The notes under the pieces are model-generated. The model saw only the letters and a list, made by a program, of their open reading frames with translations. It searched no databases and was not told the DNA's origin. From DATJJW01 sp035491935 (GTDB taxonomy: Bacteria; Pseudomonadota; Alphaproteobacteria; ATCC43930; CGMCC-115725): a DNA stretch of 18,987 nucleotides. The position numbers and the translations under genes were made by a program. Positions 8,087-15,037 of the stretch are shown here, piece after piece (position 1 is the stretch's first letter; each line of letters starts with the position of its first letter). Location: positions 1-18,987 of the forward strand of contig DATJJW010000063.1 of assembly GCA_035491935.1 (NCBI GenBank), read 5' to 3'.

Positions 8087-9236
8087 TGGCGCGTTTCAGC
8101 CCGGCGACGTCGGGGCCGAAATCGGAAGCCTCAACATCCATGCGCCGGCGCGGCAAGGCATTCGGATAGTCCTGCTGCAGCCAGGCGATCATCTTCTCGC
8201 GCACCTCGCAGCGCAGATCGAAGGTGCGGCCGGCGGTGCCGGCGCTGATCAGCATGCGCACTTCCATTACCGCCTCATGGAAGTCGGTCACCTGCATGTT
8301 GACGACCTTGCGGTCCCAGAGCAATGAGGCGGCGGCGATCTCTTCCAGCTTGGCGCGCATCCGGTCGATGGGCGCGGTGTAATCGGCATAGAACATGACG
8401 GTGCCGATCAGTGCGGCATCCTCGCGCGTCCAGTTCTGGAACGGGTTCTCCATGAAATAGGACAGCGGTACGACCATGCGCCGCCAATCCCACAGCCGCA
8501 CGACGACATATGTGGCGGTGATCTCCTCGACATTGCCCCATTCGCCGCTGACGATGATCGCATCCTCGATGCGGATCGGCTGGGTGATGGCGAGCTGGAT
8601 GCCGGCGACGAGGTTCTTGAGCAGGGGCTGCAATGCCAGGCCGACGACCAGGCCCGCAGCGCCGGCGGACGCCAGGAGGCTGACGCCATATTGCCTGACG
8701 TCGTCGAAGGTCATCAGCGCTGCCGAGATGCTGACGAGGACGATCAGGATGGTGGCGACCCGTTGCAGGATGCGCAACTGCGTCGTGTGCTTGCGCGCTA
8801 GCAGATTATCCGCGGCATCGAGCTTGTAGCGCCGCAGATAAACCGTGCTCCAGATCTGCAGAGCCATGCCCGACAGCCAGCCGATCAGCCCGATAAGGCA
8901 GACCAGCAGCAGATGCTGCACCAGTGCCGTCTGGTTGGTCGTGAGCGGCGCTATGCCGGTGGCGACCGACAGGCCGAACAGCGCGATGGCAAGCCGCGTC
9001 GGTCCCTCGCTGCGGGAGACCAGAGAGCGCCAGAACAGATCCTTCTCCACGACCAGCCGGTTGAGGATGCGGAAACCGATGTGGTGGACGGCCCAGGCGA
9101 TCAGCAGGGCCGACAGCAGCACGATGACGCTGATGATCCAGTCGGGTGCCCAGTCGAAGGAGGAGAGGAGGCGATGGGCTTGGGTGTCGAAATCGTCGAG
9201 CACGGTTGAGCGGCTTCCCAGTTTCTCTACCAGCAT
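8079..9236 (-). CDS. Mechanosensitive ion channel family protein (MscS type)
   Basis: A 385-residue membrane protein. About five hydrophobic segments are visible at residues 34-55, 82-95, 108-126, 161-176 and a pore-lining helix at about 185-212 (SLLASAGAAGLVVGLALQPLLKNLVAGI). This helix has the Gly/Ala-rich packing and the LKNLVAG turn of MscS TM3. The soluble beta domain follows (RIEDAIIVSGEWGNVEEITATYVVVRLWDWRRMVVPLSYFMENPFQNWTR), with the conserved P-x-S/N-x-F pattern, and then an alpha/beta C-terminal domain. It should open under membrane tension and release solutes. The channel is larger than E. coli MscS because of two extra N-terminal helices. The ribosome site AGGAG lies unusually close to the ATG (one base), with no better in-frame start nearby. 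Confidence 0.92.
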   Translation of the reverse strand: MLVEKLGSRSTVLDDFDTQAHRLLSSFDWAPDWIISVIVLLSALLIAWAVHHIGFRILNRLVVEKDLFWRSLVSRSEGPTRLAIALFGLSVATGIAPLTTNQTALVQHLLLVCLIGLIGWLSGMALQIWSTVYLRRYKLDAADNLLARKHTTQLRILQRVATILIVLVSISAALMTFDDVRQYGVSLLASAGAAGLVVGLALQPLLKNLVAGIQLAITQPIRIEDAIIVSGEWGNVEEITATYVVVRLWDWRRMVVPLSYFMENPFQNWTREDAALIGTVMFYADYTAPIDRMRAKLEEIAAASLLWDRKVVNMQVTDFHEAVMEVRMLISAGTAGRTFDLRCEVREKMIAWLQQDYPNALPRRRMDVEASDFGPDVAGLKRARA

Positions 9237-9352
9237 TCTCCTAGTTGAATGCCGCGCCCCGACCTGGGTTCCGCCGGATCCGTATAATCGGATCGCTGTA
9301 CCGCCAGATCAAAATGTTCAGAGACCGATGCTTCCCGTAGCCGGATCGGGCT

Positions 9353-10570
9353 CTAGAACTTGCCATCGCCCCGGGTGCCCAGCCAATTGGAATACCAGTT
9401 GAGCAATTCCTCCGCCGGCATGGGACGCGCGACGAAGTAGCCCTGGGCGATGTCGCAACCGAGCCGGGCGACCAGGTCCCAGTCGTCGCTGGTCTCGACA
9501 CCCTCGGCCGTGGTCTTGAGGTTGAGACGCTTGGCCATGGTGATGCTGGTCTCGACCAGCGCCTCCAGGATCGGCTCGTTACAGGCGCCGCTGACGAAGC
9601 TCTGGTCGATCTTGAGCTCGCCGACCGGCAGCCGGGTCAATTGCTGCATCGAGGAGAAGCCCGTGCCGTAATCGTCGATCGACAGGTCGAAGCCCTTCAT
9701 CCGGCAGCGGGCCAGGGTCTCCAGCGAATGGCCGAGGTCGGTCATCGCCACGGTCTCGGTCACTTCCAGCGTCAGTGCCGACGTGGGGAGGCCGGATTTC
9801 AGCACCATCATCTCCAGCCGGTCGGCCAGCCGCACATCGCTCAGGGATTCGACCGAGATATTGAGGGCGATCGGCACATCGACGCCGACTTCCTGCCAGT
9901 ACTTGCACTGGATCAGCGCCATATCCAGGAGCCGGTATGTCGCCGGGGTGATCAGCCCATGGCTTTCCATCACCGGGATGAAGGCATCGGGCTTGATCCA
10001 ACCGCGATCATGATGCCGCCAGCGCATCAGCACCTCGACGCCGACCAGCGCGCAATTGCGCATCGAGACCTTGGGCTGGAAGAAGGGCAAGAACTCGCCG
10101 CGCTCTAGCCCGTGCTCGATTTCGGCCAGCGGTATCAGCTCCGTCGGCTGGCGCGAGATGCGGGCCTGGCCGAAATGACGCAGGATGAGAGGCATCAGCT
10201 TGGCGCGCGACAGCGGCTTCTCGACCACGCCGATGATACGGATGCCGTAGCTCTGCGCCATGATCTCGGCCGCTCGCAGGATCGAGGGGTCGAGCGCGCT
10301 CGCCAGGATGACCGAACTGGTATTGCGCCGCTCCGCTATGTGGCGCAGGAACTGCAGCCCGTCCATGCCCGGCATGTTGAGGTCGCAGAGCAGAATGTCC
10401 AACGGCTGCTCGGTGTTATGGACCATTTCCAGCGCGGTGATGCCATCGGTCGCCTCCAGCACCTCGACCGCGCCGCAATGCTCCAGGACCTGGGCAGCGA
10501 CGAGCCGCTGGAACTCATGGTCTTCGAGAATCAGAGCGCGGAAGCCGGGTATCGTGGAAACGTTCGTCAT
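9353..10570 (-). CDS. Response regulator with REC and EAL domains (c-di-GMP phosphodiesterase)
   Basis: A 405-residue protein. Residues 10-130 are a receiver domain with acidic pocket E16/D17, phospho-acceptor D63 in LLCDLNMPGMDG and K118 in VVEKPL. Residues 150-395 are an EAL domain. The signature reads EVLMRW (E179) instead of EALxRW, with the other metal and catalytic residues present: N in LNISVESL, E in EVTET, the DD of IDDYGTGFSS, K in LKIDQSFV, E in AEGVET and Q in QGYFVARP. It should therefore hydrolyse c-di-GMP under control of phosphorylation, resembling PvrR/RocR-type proteins. No cognate histidine kinase is adjacent. The ATG at 10570 has an AAGGAAGG ribosome site. The spacer upstream carries A/T-rich palindromic DNA. 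Confidence 0.93.
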   Translation of the reverse strand: MTNVSTIPGFRALILEDHEFQRLVAAQVLEHCGAVEVLEATDGITALEMVHNTEQPLDILLCDLNMPGMDGLQFLRHIAERRNTSSVILASALDPSILRAAEIMAQSYGIRIIGVVEKPLSRAKLMPLILRHFGQARISRQPTELIPLAEIEHGLERGEFLPFFQPKVSMRNCALVGVEVLMRWRHHDRGWIKPDAFIPVMESHGLITPATYRLLDMALIQCKYWQEVGVDVPIALNISVESLSDVRLADRLEMMVLKSGLPTSALTLEVTETVAMTDLGHSLETLARCRMKGFDLSIDDYGTGFSSMQQLTRLPVGELKIDQSFVSGACNEPILEALVETSITMAKRLNLKTTAEGVETSDDWDLVARLGCDIAQGYFVARPMPAEELLNWYSNWLGTRGDGKF

Positions 10571-10844
10571 CGCCCTTCCTTACTCGATACACAACCCTAC
10601 CGATCCACTCCGCAGGCTCCCCCAAGCCTGCGCCGACGAGTGGTTATACTACTGATAGTTGCCTTTTTATTAAACTTGTCCGTGTACAGTGGCCCCGGAA
10701 AATTAAGAAAGCTTAAACGCAGCGGGAATGCGCCGTGGAATGCCGCGTGTCTCACGCATGAGATTTCGCCTGGCGTAGCAACAGAATACCGTCAGTCGTC
10801 GTATCGTCCCCCCGCTGTTCCGGCATAGGTCGAGCGGTGAGATA
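10571..10844. other. Spacer between the REC-EAL gene and the glycosylase gene
   Basis: This 274-bp stretch holds no convincing gene. Its middle (about 10640-10716) is much richer in A/T than the surroundings and probably contains the promoter of the - strand REC-EAL gene. It includes TTAA-GAAAGC-TTAA at 10703-10716, an inverted repeat about 130 bp from the start codon. Confidence 0.5.
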
Positions 10845-10854
10845 TTACCGCTCG
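10831..10854 (-). terminator. Hairpin across the stop codon of the glycosylase gene
   Basis: CGAGCGGT (10831-10838) and ACCGCTCG (10847-10854) form a perfect 8-bp stem with an 8-base loop. The stop codon of the uracil-DNA glycosylase gene (10845-10847) lies inside it. No T-run follows on the - strand, so a role in termination or 3'-end stability is only likely. Confidence 0.45.
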
Positions 10855-11456
10855 GTATGGGTTGAGCAATCGAGAAGCGCCGCAATTCGGGCGCGCAGGG
10901 CGGGCAGCGCTTCCGTTTCGAACCAGGGATGGCGTTTCAGCCAGGCGGTGTTGCGCCAGCTGGGATGGGGCAGGGGGAAAGAGCGCGGCAGGTGATCGCG
11001 CCAGCCGGCCACCACCTGGGTCATGCCGCCGGGGCTGGGCGGCGGCCCCAGATAGCGGCGCAGGGCGTAGGATCCAATCAGCAGCGTCAATTCGACATTC
11101 GCGAAGAGCGGCAGGAGGCGCGGATGCCAGAGCGGCGCGCAGGCCGGCACCGGCGGCTTGTCGCCGCCCTTGGCATCGACGCCTGGATAGCACAGACCCA
11201 TACCCAGGATGGCGACGCGGCTTTCGTCGTAGAAGGTGGCACGATCGATGCCCATCCAGTCACGCAACCGGTCGCCGCTACGGTCGTTGAAGCTCAAGCC
11301 CGTCTCGTGCACCCGCGTGCCGGGCGCTTGGGAGATGATCATCAGCCGGGCGTCGACCCGACCGCGCACGATCGGCCGGGGACCGAGCGGCAGGATATCG
11401 GCGCACAGCGTGCAGGCGCGCGCGGCTGCTTGGGCTTCCTCCAGGCTTTCGGTCAT
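10845..11456 (-). CDS. Uracil-DNA glycosylase family protein, iron-sulfur type
   Basis: A 203-residue member of the UDG superfamily. Motif A is SQAPGTRVHETG (QAPG at 43-46) and motif B is the C-terminal HPSWRN (164-169), both resembling family 4/5 enzymes. Four cysteines stand at C15, C18, C89 and C106, that is CX2C...CX16C, the spacing of the [4Fe-4S] cluster in those families. The glutamate of family-4 motif A (GEAPG) is glutamine here. The protein should remove uracil or another damaged base from DNA, or bind it; the exact lesion is not predictable. Its ATG overlaps the stop of the HxlR regulator by 4 bp, so the two are an operon and probably translationally coupled. Confidence 0.85.
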   Translation of the reverse strand: MTESLEEAQAAARACTLCADILPLGPRPIVRGRVDARLMIISQAPGTRVHETGLSFNDRSGDRLRDWMGIDRATFYDESRVAILGMGLCYPGVDAKGGDKPPVPACAPLWHPRLLPLFANVELTLLIGSYALRRYLGPPPSPGGMTQVVAGWRDHLPRSFPLPHPSWRNTAWLKRHPWFETEALPALRARIAALLDCSTHTER

Positions 11457-11974
11457 GCCGTCCGTTCTTGCATCTTGCGGGCGACCACCGCCTCATGGGC
11501 GGCTTGCAGCCTCTCGAAGACACTGGGACCGGGCTTGGCCGGCAGGCCGAGATGAGTCGTGCGCAACTCGTCCATGAAATCGGCCCAGAGCGGCGGTCCA
11601 CCTTCCTCCAAGAGTTGTGCCCGGATACCCAACTCCTCCGAGACCTCCAGGTGTTTCAGCCCCCAGGCACCCATATGGGCGAGCAAGGGCACCAGCTGGA
11701 TCGCCTTCTCGGTCAGGCTGTAGATCGCCTTCTGCTTATGGCTGGGGTCGGGCGCCTTGGTGATGAGGCCCTGTTCGCTCAGGCGCTTCAGCCGGTCGGC
11801 CAGGATGTTGGAGGCGATGCCCTCTTCCGAGCGGCCCAGCAATTCGCGAAAGTGCCGACGGTTGCCGAACATCATGTCGCGGATGACCAGCAGGCTCCAG
11901 CGGTCGCCCAGTGCCTCCAGGGTCAGGTTGATCGGGCAGCCGGACCGGTGCTCCTCGCCCGCCGTCTTTTTCAT
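11453..11974 (-). CDS. HxlR-family winged-helix transcriptional regulator
   Basis: A 173-residue protein whose first ~110 residues are an HxlR winged helix: CPINLTLEALGDRWSLLVIRDMMFGNRRHFRELLGRSEEGIASNILADRLKRLSEQGLI, followed by a wing and a dimer helix (LTEKAIQLVPLLAHMGAWG). C13, in the position of the conserved N-terminal cysteine of redox- or electrophile-sensing HxlR proteins, is present. The ~60-residue C-terminal extension (ELGIRAQLLEEGG...) is seen in a subset of these regulators and has no recognised function. The start has a GAGGT ribosome site. It leads an overlapping pair with the DNA glycosylase and is divergent from cobB across 163 bp, where a 9-bp inverted repeat may be its operator. 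Confidence 0.9.
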   Translation of the reverse strand: MKKTAGEEHRSGCPINLTLEALGDRWSLLVIRDMMFGNRRHFRELLGRSEEGIASNILADRLKRLSEQGLITKAPDPSHKQKAIYSLTEKAIQLVPLLAHMGAWGLKHLEVSEELGIRAQLLEEGGPPLWADFMDELRTTHLGLPAKPGPSVFERLQAAHEAVVARKMQERTA

Positions 11975-11993
11975 CTAGACACCTCGACTATAA

Positions 11994-12034
11994 CCGATTG
12001 CATTGTGATATCGGTCTGCGCGGGGTGCAATCGG
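11994..12034. promoter_or_regulatory. Inverted repeat in the hxlR/cobB divergent spacer
   Basis: CCGATTGCA (11994-12002) and TGCAATCGG (12026-12034) are exact inverted repeats 23 bp apart, 20 bp upstream of the hxlR start. A shorter ACCGAT/ATCGGT pair is nested within. The symmetry and position suggest a binding site of the adjacent HxlR regulator, unproven. Confidence 0.4.
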
Positions 12035-12137
12035 ATTCGCTATGCACCGGCGCGGGATCAGGCCATTGTTTCGATCGGACGATCGGGCATAGTGCATCCC
12101 AATTCCGGGAGCCAATTCCAGGGTAAGAGGACCCTCC

Positions 12138-12848
12138 ATGCGGCCGTCGATCGTGATCCTGACCGGCGCCGGCATCAGCGCCGAATCCGGCATCGACACC
12201 TTCCGAGATCCGAGCGGCATCTGGTCGCGCTATCGTATCGAGGATGTCGCGACCCCCGACGCCTTCCGGCGCGATCCCGGCCGCGTGCACGATTTCTACA
12301 ATATGCGCCGGGCGAAGCTGCTCGCCGACGATATTCGGCCCAACGCCGCCCATGAGGCGCTGGCCCGGCTGGATGGCGGGTGGGATGGCGAGTTCCTGCT
12401 GGTGACCCAGAACATCGATGATCTGCACGAGCGCGCGGGTTCGAAGCGGCTGATCCACATGCATGGCGAACAGCTCAAAAGCCGCTGCCAGGCCTGCCTG
12501 GCGGTCACGCCCTTGCGCGGCGATCTTTCGGTGGAGCATGTCTGCGCCGCTTGCGGCACCAAGGGCAATCTCCGCCCCCATGTCGTCTGGTTCGGCGAGA
12601 TGCCTCTGGATATGGATCGCATCACCGCCGCGCTCAGCCAGGCCGATCTGTTCGTCGCCATCGGTACGTCGGGGAATGTCTATCCGGCGGCGGATTTCGT
12701 CAGTATCGCAACCGAAGCCGGCGCGCGTACCGTCGAGCTCAATCTGGAAGCGACGCGCGGCAGCGGCTTGTTCGATAAATCGGTTCAGGGACCCGCCACC
12801 GACATCGTGCCGCGCTTCGTCGGCGGATTGCTGCGCGACGGGCTTTAA
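12138..12848 (+). CDS. cobB: NAD-dependent protein deacylase, sirtuin class III (CobB)
   Basis: A 236-residue sirtuin. The NAD fold motifs GAGISAESGI (10-19), TQNIDDLH (90-97) and GTSGNVYPAA are complete, with catalytic H109 (HMHGE) and zinc cysteines C117/C120 and C136/C139. Y54 and R57 in FYNMRR match the Tyr-x-x-Arg pair that in SIRT5 and E. coli CobB binds acidic acyl groups, so desuccinylase as well as deacetylase activity is likely. It removes acyl groups from lysines, using NAD. The protein lacks the N-terminal extension of the long E. coli form. The ATG has an AAGAGGA ribosome site 6 bases upstream. The gene stands alone and ends at a strong shared terminator with phoH. Confidence 0.95.
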   Translation: MRPSIVILTGAGISAESGIDTFRDPSGIWSRYRIEDVATPDAFRRDPGRVHDFYNMRRAKLLADDIRPNAAHEALARLDGGWDGEFLLVTQNIDDLHERAGSKRLIHMHGEQLKSRCQACLAVTPLRGDLSVEHVCAACGTKGNLRPHVVWFGEMPLDMDRITAALSQADLFVAIGTSGNVYPAADFVSIATEAGARTVELNLEATRGSGLFDKSVQGPATDIVPRFVGGLLRDGL

Positions 12849-12860
12849 GTCTTGGGCAAA

Positions 12861-12888
12861 GGCCCCTGAGGCCCGAGCCTCAGGGGCC
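12861..12888. terminator. Bidirectional intrinsic terminator between cobB and phoH
   Basis: A perfect 12-bp stem (GGCCCCTGAGGC / GCCTCAGGGGCC) with a 4-base loop lies between the convergent stops, flanked by AAA on the left and CTTT on the right. This gives short T-runs in both directions. It sits 12 bp from each stop codon. Confidence 0.85.
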
Positions 12889-12899
12889 GCCTTTCCTCG

Positions 12900-13676
12900 T
12901 TACAGGACCGTCAGCATCGAGGCGACCAGCGGGTGGCGGACGATATCCGCATCCGTCAGCCGTACCACGGCGATGCCGCTCACCGTCTCCAGCCGCTGGG
13001 CGATATCGGACAGGCCCGACATGCCGGGCAGCAGGTCGCTCTGGTCCGGGTCGCCCGTCAGCACCATGGTCGAATGCCATCCCAAGCGGGTCAGCAGCAT
13101 CTTGATCTGGCCATAGGTGCAGTTCTGGGATTCGTCGATGACGACGAAGGCGTTGTTGAGCGTGCGGCCGCGCATATAGGCGATGGGCGCAATCTCGATC
13201 GTGCCGTCGGCGATGTATTGCTTGACCCGCTTGCCGCCGATCCGCTCGTTGAGCGCGTCGTAGAGCGGACGGAGATAGGGCGCCAGCTTCTCATGCATGT
13301 CGCCCGGCAGGAAGCCCAGGGTCTCACCGGCCTCGACTGCCGGCCGTGACAACACGATGCGGTCGATGCTGCCATTCTCCAGCGCCTCGACGGCGGCCGA
13401 GACGGCAAGGTAGGTCTTGCCGGTGCCGGCCGGCCCCAGCGCCACGGTCAGGTTATGGGTCTCGATCGCCTGCATCAGCATGCGCTGGTTGTCGCTCTGC
13501 GGTTTGACCCGGCGCAGATAGCTTTGGTCGCGTTCGTCGTCGTCCTCGCGCGTCGGGCTCCAGCCCGAATGGCGCGACGTCTTGCCCGGTTGCTGCCCAC
13601 GGCGATTGCCGAACAGGAACTGCACGGGGGCTTCGTCTTGGATGAGGGTGGCGGTACGAGTCGAACGCTTGGCCAT
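12900..13676 (-). CDS. phoH: PhoH family ATPase (short stand-alone form)
   Basis: A 258-residue P-loop protein. Residues 1-60 are a basic, low-complexity leader (MAKRSTRTATL...), followed by the PhoH core: SDNQRMLMQAI, Walker A LGPAGTGKT (80-88), RPAVEAGETLGFLPGDMHEKLAPYLRPLYDAL, IAPIAYMRGRTLNNAFVVIDESQN (Walker B) and LTRLGWHSTMVLTGDPDQ. It is shorter than E. coli PhoH and lacks the N-terminal PIN domain of PhoH2 and the ybeY neighbour of YbeZ. PhoH proteins bind ATP and are linked with RNA metabolism and phosphate starvation, but this type has no settled function. A strong AGGAG site precedes the ATG. A terminator on the same strand lies 80 bp upstream, so it has its own promoter or an attenuated leader. 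Confidence 0.93.
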   Translation of the reverse strand: MAKRSTRTATLIQDEAPVQFLFGNRRGQQPGKTSRHSGWSPTREDDDERDQSYLRRVKPQSDNQRMLMQAIETHNLTVALGPAGTGKTYLAVSAAVEALENGSIDRIVLSRPAVEAGETLGFLPGDMHEKLAPYLRPLYDALNERIGGKRVKQYIADGTIEIAPIAYMRGRTLNNAFVVIDESQNCTYGQIKMLLTRLGWHSTMVLTGDPDQSDLLPGMSGLSDIAQRLETVSGIAVVRLTDADIVRHPLVASMLTVL

Positions 13677-13707
13677 GAGAACTCCTGAAGGAAAGGAGAG
13701 ATGGTGT

Positions 13708-13852
13708 CTTTATCGTCAAACCCTTGATCGTGAGGCTCTGCTACGCGGTGCCCAAAAACAAAAACGCCTCGCCGCGGGGTGCGGAGAGGCGCGAACAGAT
13801 TTGGTGCCGGCCGGCGGATGGCGGTGGGTAATCGGAATGCTTGATCGTCAAA
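13708..13852 (-). repeat. Repeated 13-mer flanking the terminator upstream of phoH
   Basis: On the - strand TTTGACGATCAAG (13840-13852) and TTTGACGATAAAG (13708-13720) differ at one base. A third partial copy, ACGATCAAG, is at 13723-13731. They flank the intrinsic terminator at 13754-13791. They could be regulator half-sites or remnants of a small duplication. Confidence 0.4.
13754..13791 (-). terminator. Strong intrinsic terminator upstream of phoH
   Basis: On the - strand the hairpin has outer stem CGCCTC/GAGGCG, one mismatch, inner stem CCGC/GCGG and a 5-base loop. It is followed at once by TTTTTGTTTTTG. It ends transcription coming from the right, about 180 bp after the asparaginase stop and 80 bp before the phoH start. 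Confidence 0.85.
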
Positions 13853-13890
13853 TCCAGGGCCATCCTTGGTCGATGTCAGTGACTAACCCA
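13754..13890 (-). ncRNA. Candidate small RNA or asparaginase 3'-UTR fragment
   Basis: The DNA between the asparaginase stop and the terminator contains no credible protein gene, yet ends in a textbook terminator. A GATAAT-like -10 box lies at 13897-13902 on the - strand, which would start a transcript near 13890, about 137 nt long, with unpaired CCACC and CTCTCC stretches. The alternative is that the terminator belongs to a long asparaginase 3' UTR or to a phoH leader. I do not recognise the RNA family and the 5' end is a guess. Confidence 0.3.
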
Positions 13891-13971
13891 ACGTCGATTA
13901 TCTTACCCTGTTATTGTTAAACATACACTACAAATCGATGGCGTAAGCAGTTTCCCTACAAGATATTGCTA

Positions 13972-14985
13972 TCAGCGACTCGGGAACGCCGTACTCGGCC
14001 GCAGCGTCCCGACCAGCCTGCCGCCAGCGTTGAGAAGCGGCGGTTCCAGATGCCGCCGCAGGCCTTCGCGTTGTTCTTCGTCGAAGGCGCCGAGGCGATC
14101 GAGCAGGGTGATGACGGCAAGCTGGGCGGCGCGGCTGGTACCATCCTCGATCTTGAGGGCGAGGCCCAGGCCCAGCCGCGGCAAGGCGGCGGTGAACACG
14201 CCTTCGGCACCGGGTTTCAGCGCGATGGCGCCAGCGCCGGCGCGCATCACATCCACCACCATGCCTGGACTTTGGTCGACCAGCTCAGGTTGCGCCGTCA
14301 TGGCCGTCAGGACGCGCGTGGCTGCATGGCGCCGTTCGTCATGCAGCCCTATGGGATCGGCCAGCCGCGCCATGGCGAGCGCCATGCCGGCCAGCGACAG
14401 CGCGACCACGGGGATGCCGCAGCCATCGATGCCGCTGGGTGCATGGTCGAGATCGAGGCCGGTCATCTCCGAAACCGTGCGGATGACGCGCGCCTGTACC
14501 GGATGCGTCCGGGCGATGTAGCCTTTCGGCTCCTCGCCCAGATGTCGGGCGGTGCAGAGGAAGCCCGCATGCTTGCCGGAGCAGTTGTTGTGCAGCTGGC
14601 ACGGCTTCGCGCCCTTGATCGCCAGCGCGGTTGCAGCCTCGGCCGAAAGCGGCGGATGGGTGCCGCATTCGAGATCGCTTTCGCTAAAGCCGCCGCTGGC
14701 GAGGAATGCTCCAACCTTCTCGGTATGCAGAGCTTCGCCGCCATGGGATGCACAGGCGAGCGCCAACGCCTCGATGCCGAGATTCAGGGCATCGGCGGTA
14801 CCGCTCTCGATCAGCGGCAGGGCTTGCAGCGGCTTGATCGCCGAGCGCGGGAAGACGGGGGCCAGGGTGTCGCCGGCTTGATGCAAAGTGCCGCCATGGG
14901 CATCGGCGACCGCGAAGGCGCCATGGTGTCGGCTTTCGACGAGGTCGCCGCGCAGGATCTCGACCAGGATGGGACCCAGGCTCAT
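13972..14985 (-). CDS. L-asparaginase, class III (Rhizobium etli ReAV type)
   Basis: A 337-residue protein of the Asparaginase_II Pfam family, unrelated to E. coli AnsA/AnsB. Residues known as important in the R. etli inducible enzyme appear at the same numbers: S48 and K51 (FPRSAIKPLQ), S80 (LACASHGG), C135 and K138 (NNCSGKH) and C189 (GIDGCGIP). K257 in ALKPGAEGVF probably stands for the lysine near 263. It hydrolyses asparagine to aspartate and ammonia, with zinc bound by the cysteine/lysine site. There is no signal peptide, so it is cytoplasmic. A GGAG site lies 7 bases before the ATG. The gene follows an ECF sigma factor gene after 39 bp holding two palindromes. A nitrogen-related link between them is only inference. 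Confidence 0.93.
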   Translation of the reverse strand: MSLGPILVEILRGDLVESRHHGAFAVADAHGGTLHQAGDTLAPVFPRSAIKPLQALPLIESGTADALNLGIEALALACASHGGEALHTEKVGAFLASGGFSESDLECGTHPPLSAEAATALAIKGAKPCQLHNNCSGKHAGFLCTARHLGEEPKGYIARTHPVQARVIRTVSEMTGLDLDHAPSGIDGCGIPVVALSLAGMALAMARLADPIGLHDERRHAATRVLTAMTAQPELVDQSPGMVVDVMRAGAGAIALKPGAEGVFTAALPRLGLGLALKIEDGTSRAAQLAVITLLDRLGAFDEEQREGLRRHLEPPLLNAGGRLVGTLRPSTAFPSR

Positions 14986-15006
14986 GCGGTATCTCCAGCG
15001 TGATGC

Positions 15007-15037
15007 ATGCCGTCACGGCATATATCATGCCGGCATG
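15007..15037. promoter_or_regulatory. Two tandem palindromes between the sigma factor and asparaginase genes
   Basis: ATGCCGT-C-ACGGCAT (15007-15021) and CATGCCGGCATG (15026-15037) are both perfect palindromes sharing the ATGCCG half-site, 4 bp apart. The second covers the sigma-factor stop codon. They lie 20-50 bp before the asparaginase start and could be operators for it, or fold as hairpins in the transcript. Confidence 0.5.

Noticed and set aside
9237..9352. Possible tRNA or promoter structure between the MscS and REC-EAL genes
   Set aside because: A GGATC repeat surrounds a TATAAT, but there is no cloverleaf, and the box points away from any + strand gene. It is left as an ordinary spacer.
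10703..10885. 60-residue - strand reading frame between the glycosylase and REC-EAL genes
   Set aside because: It overlaps the end of the glycosylase gene in another frame, has no ribosome site or domain, and covers promoter-like A/T-rich DNA.
13741..13863. 40-residue - strand reading frame in the spacer before phoH
   Set aside because: The intrinsic terminator hairpin and T-run lie inside it, its AAGG directly abuts the ATG, and the translation has no recognisable pattern. A non-coding explanation fits better.
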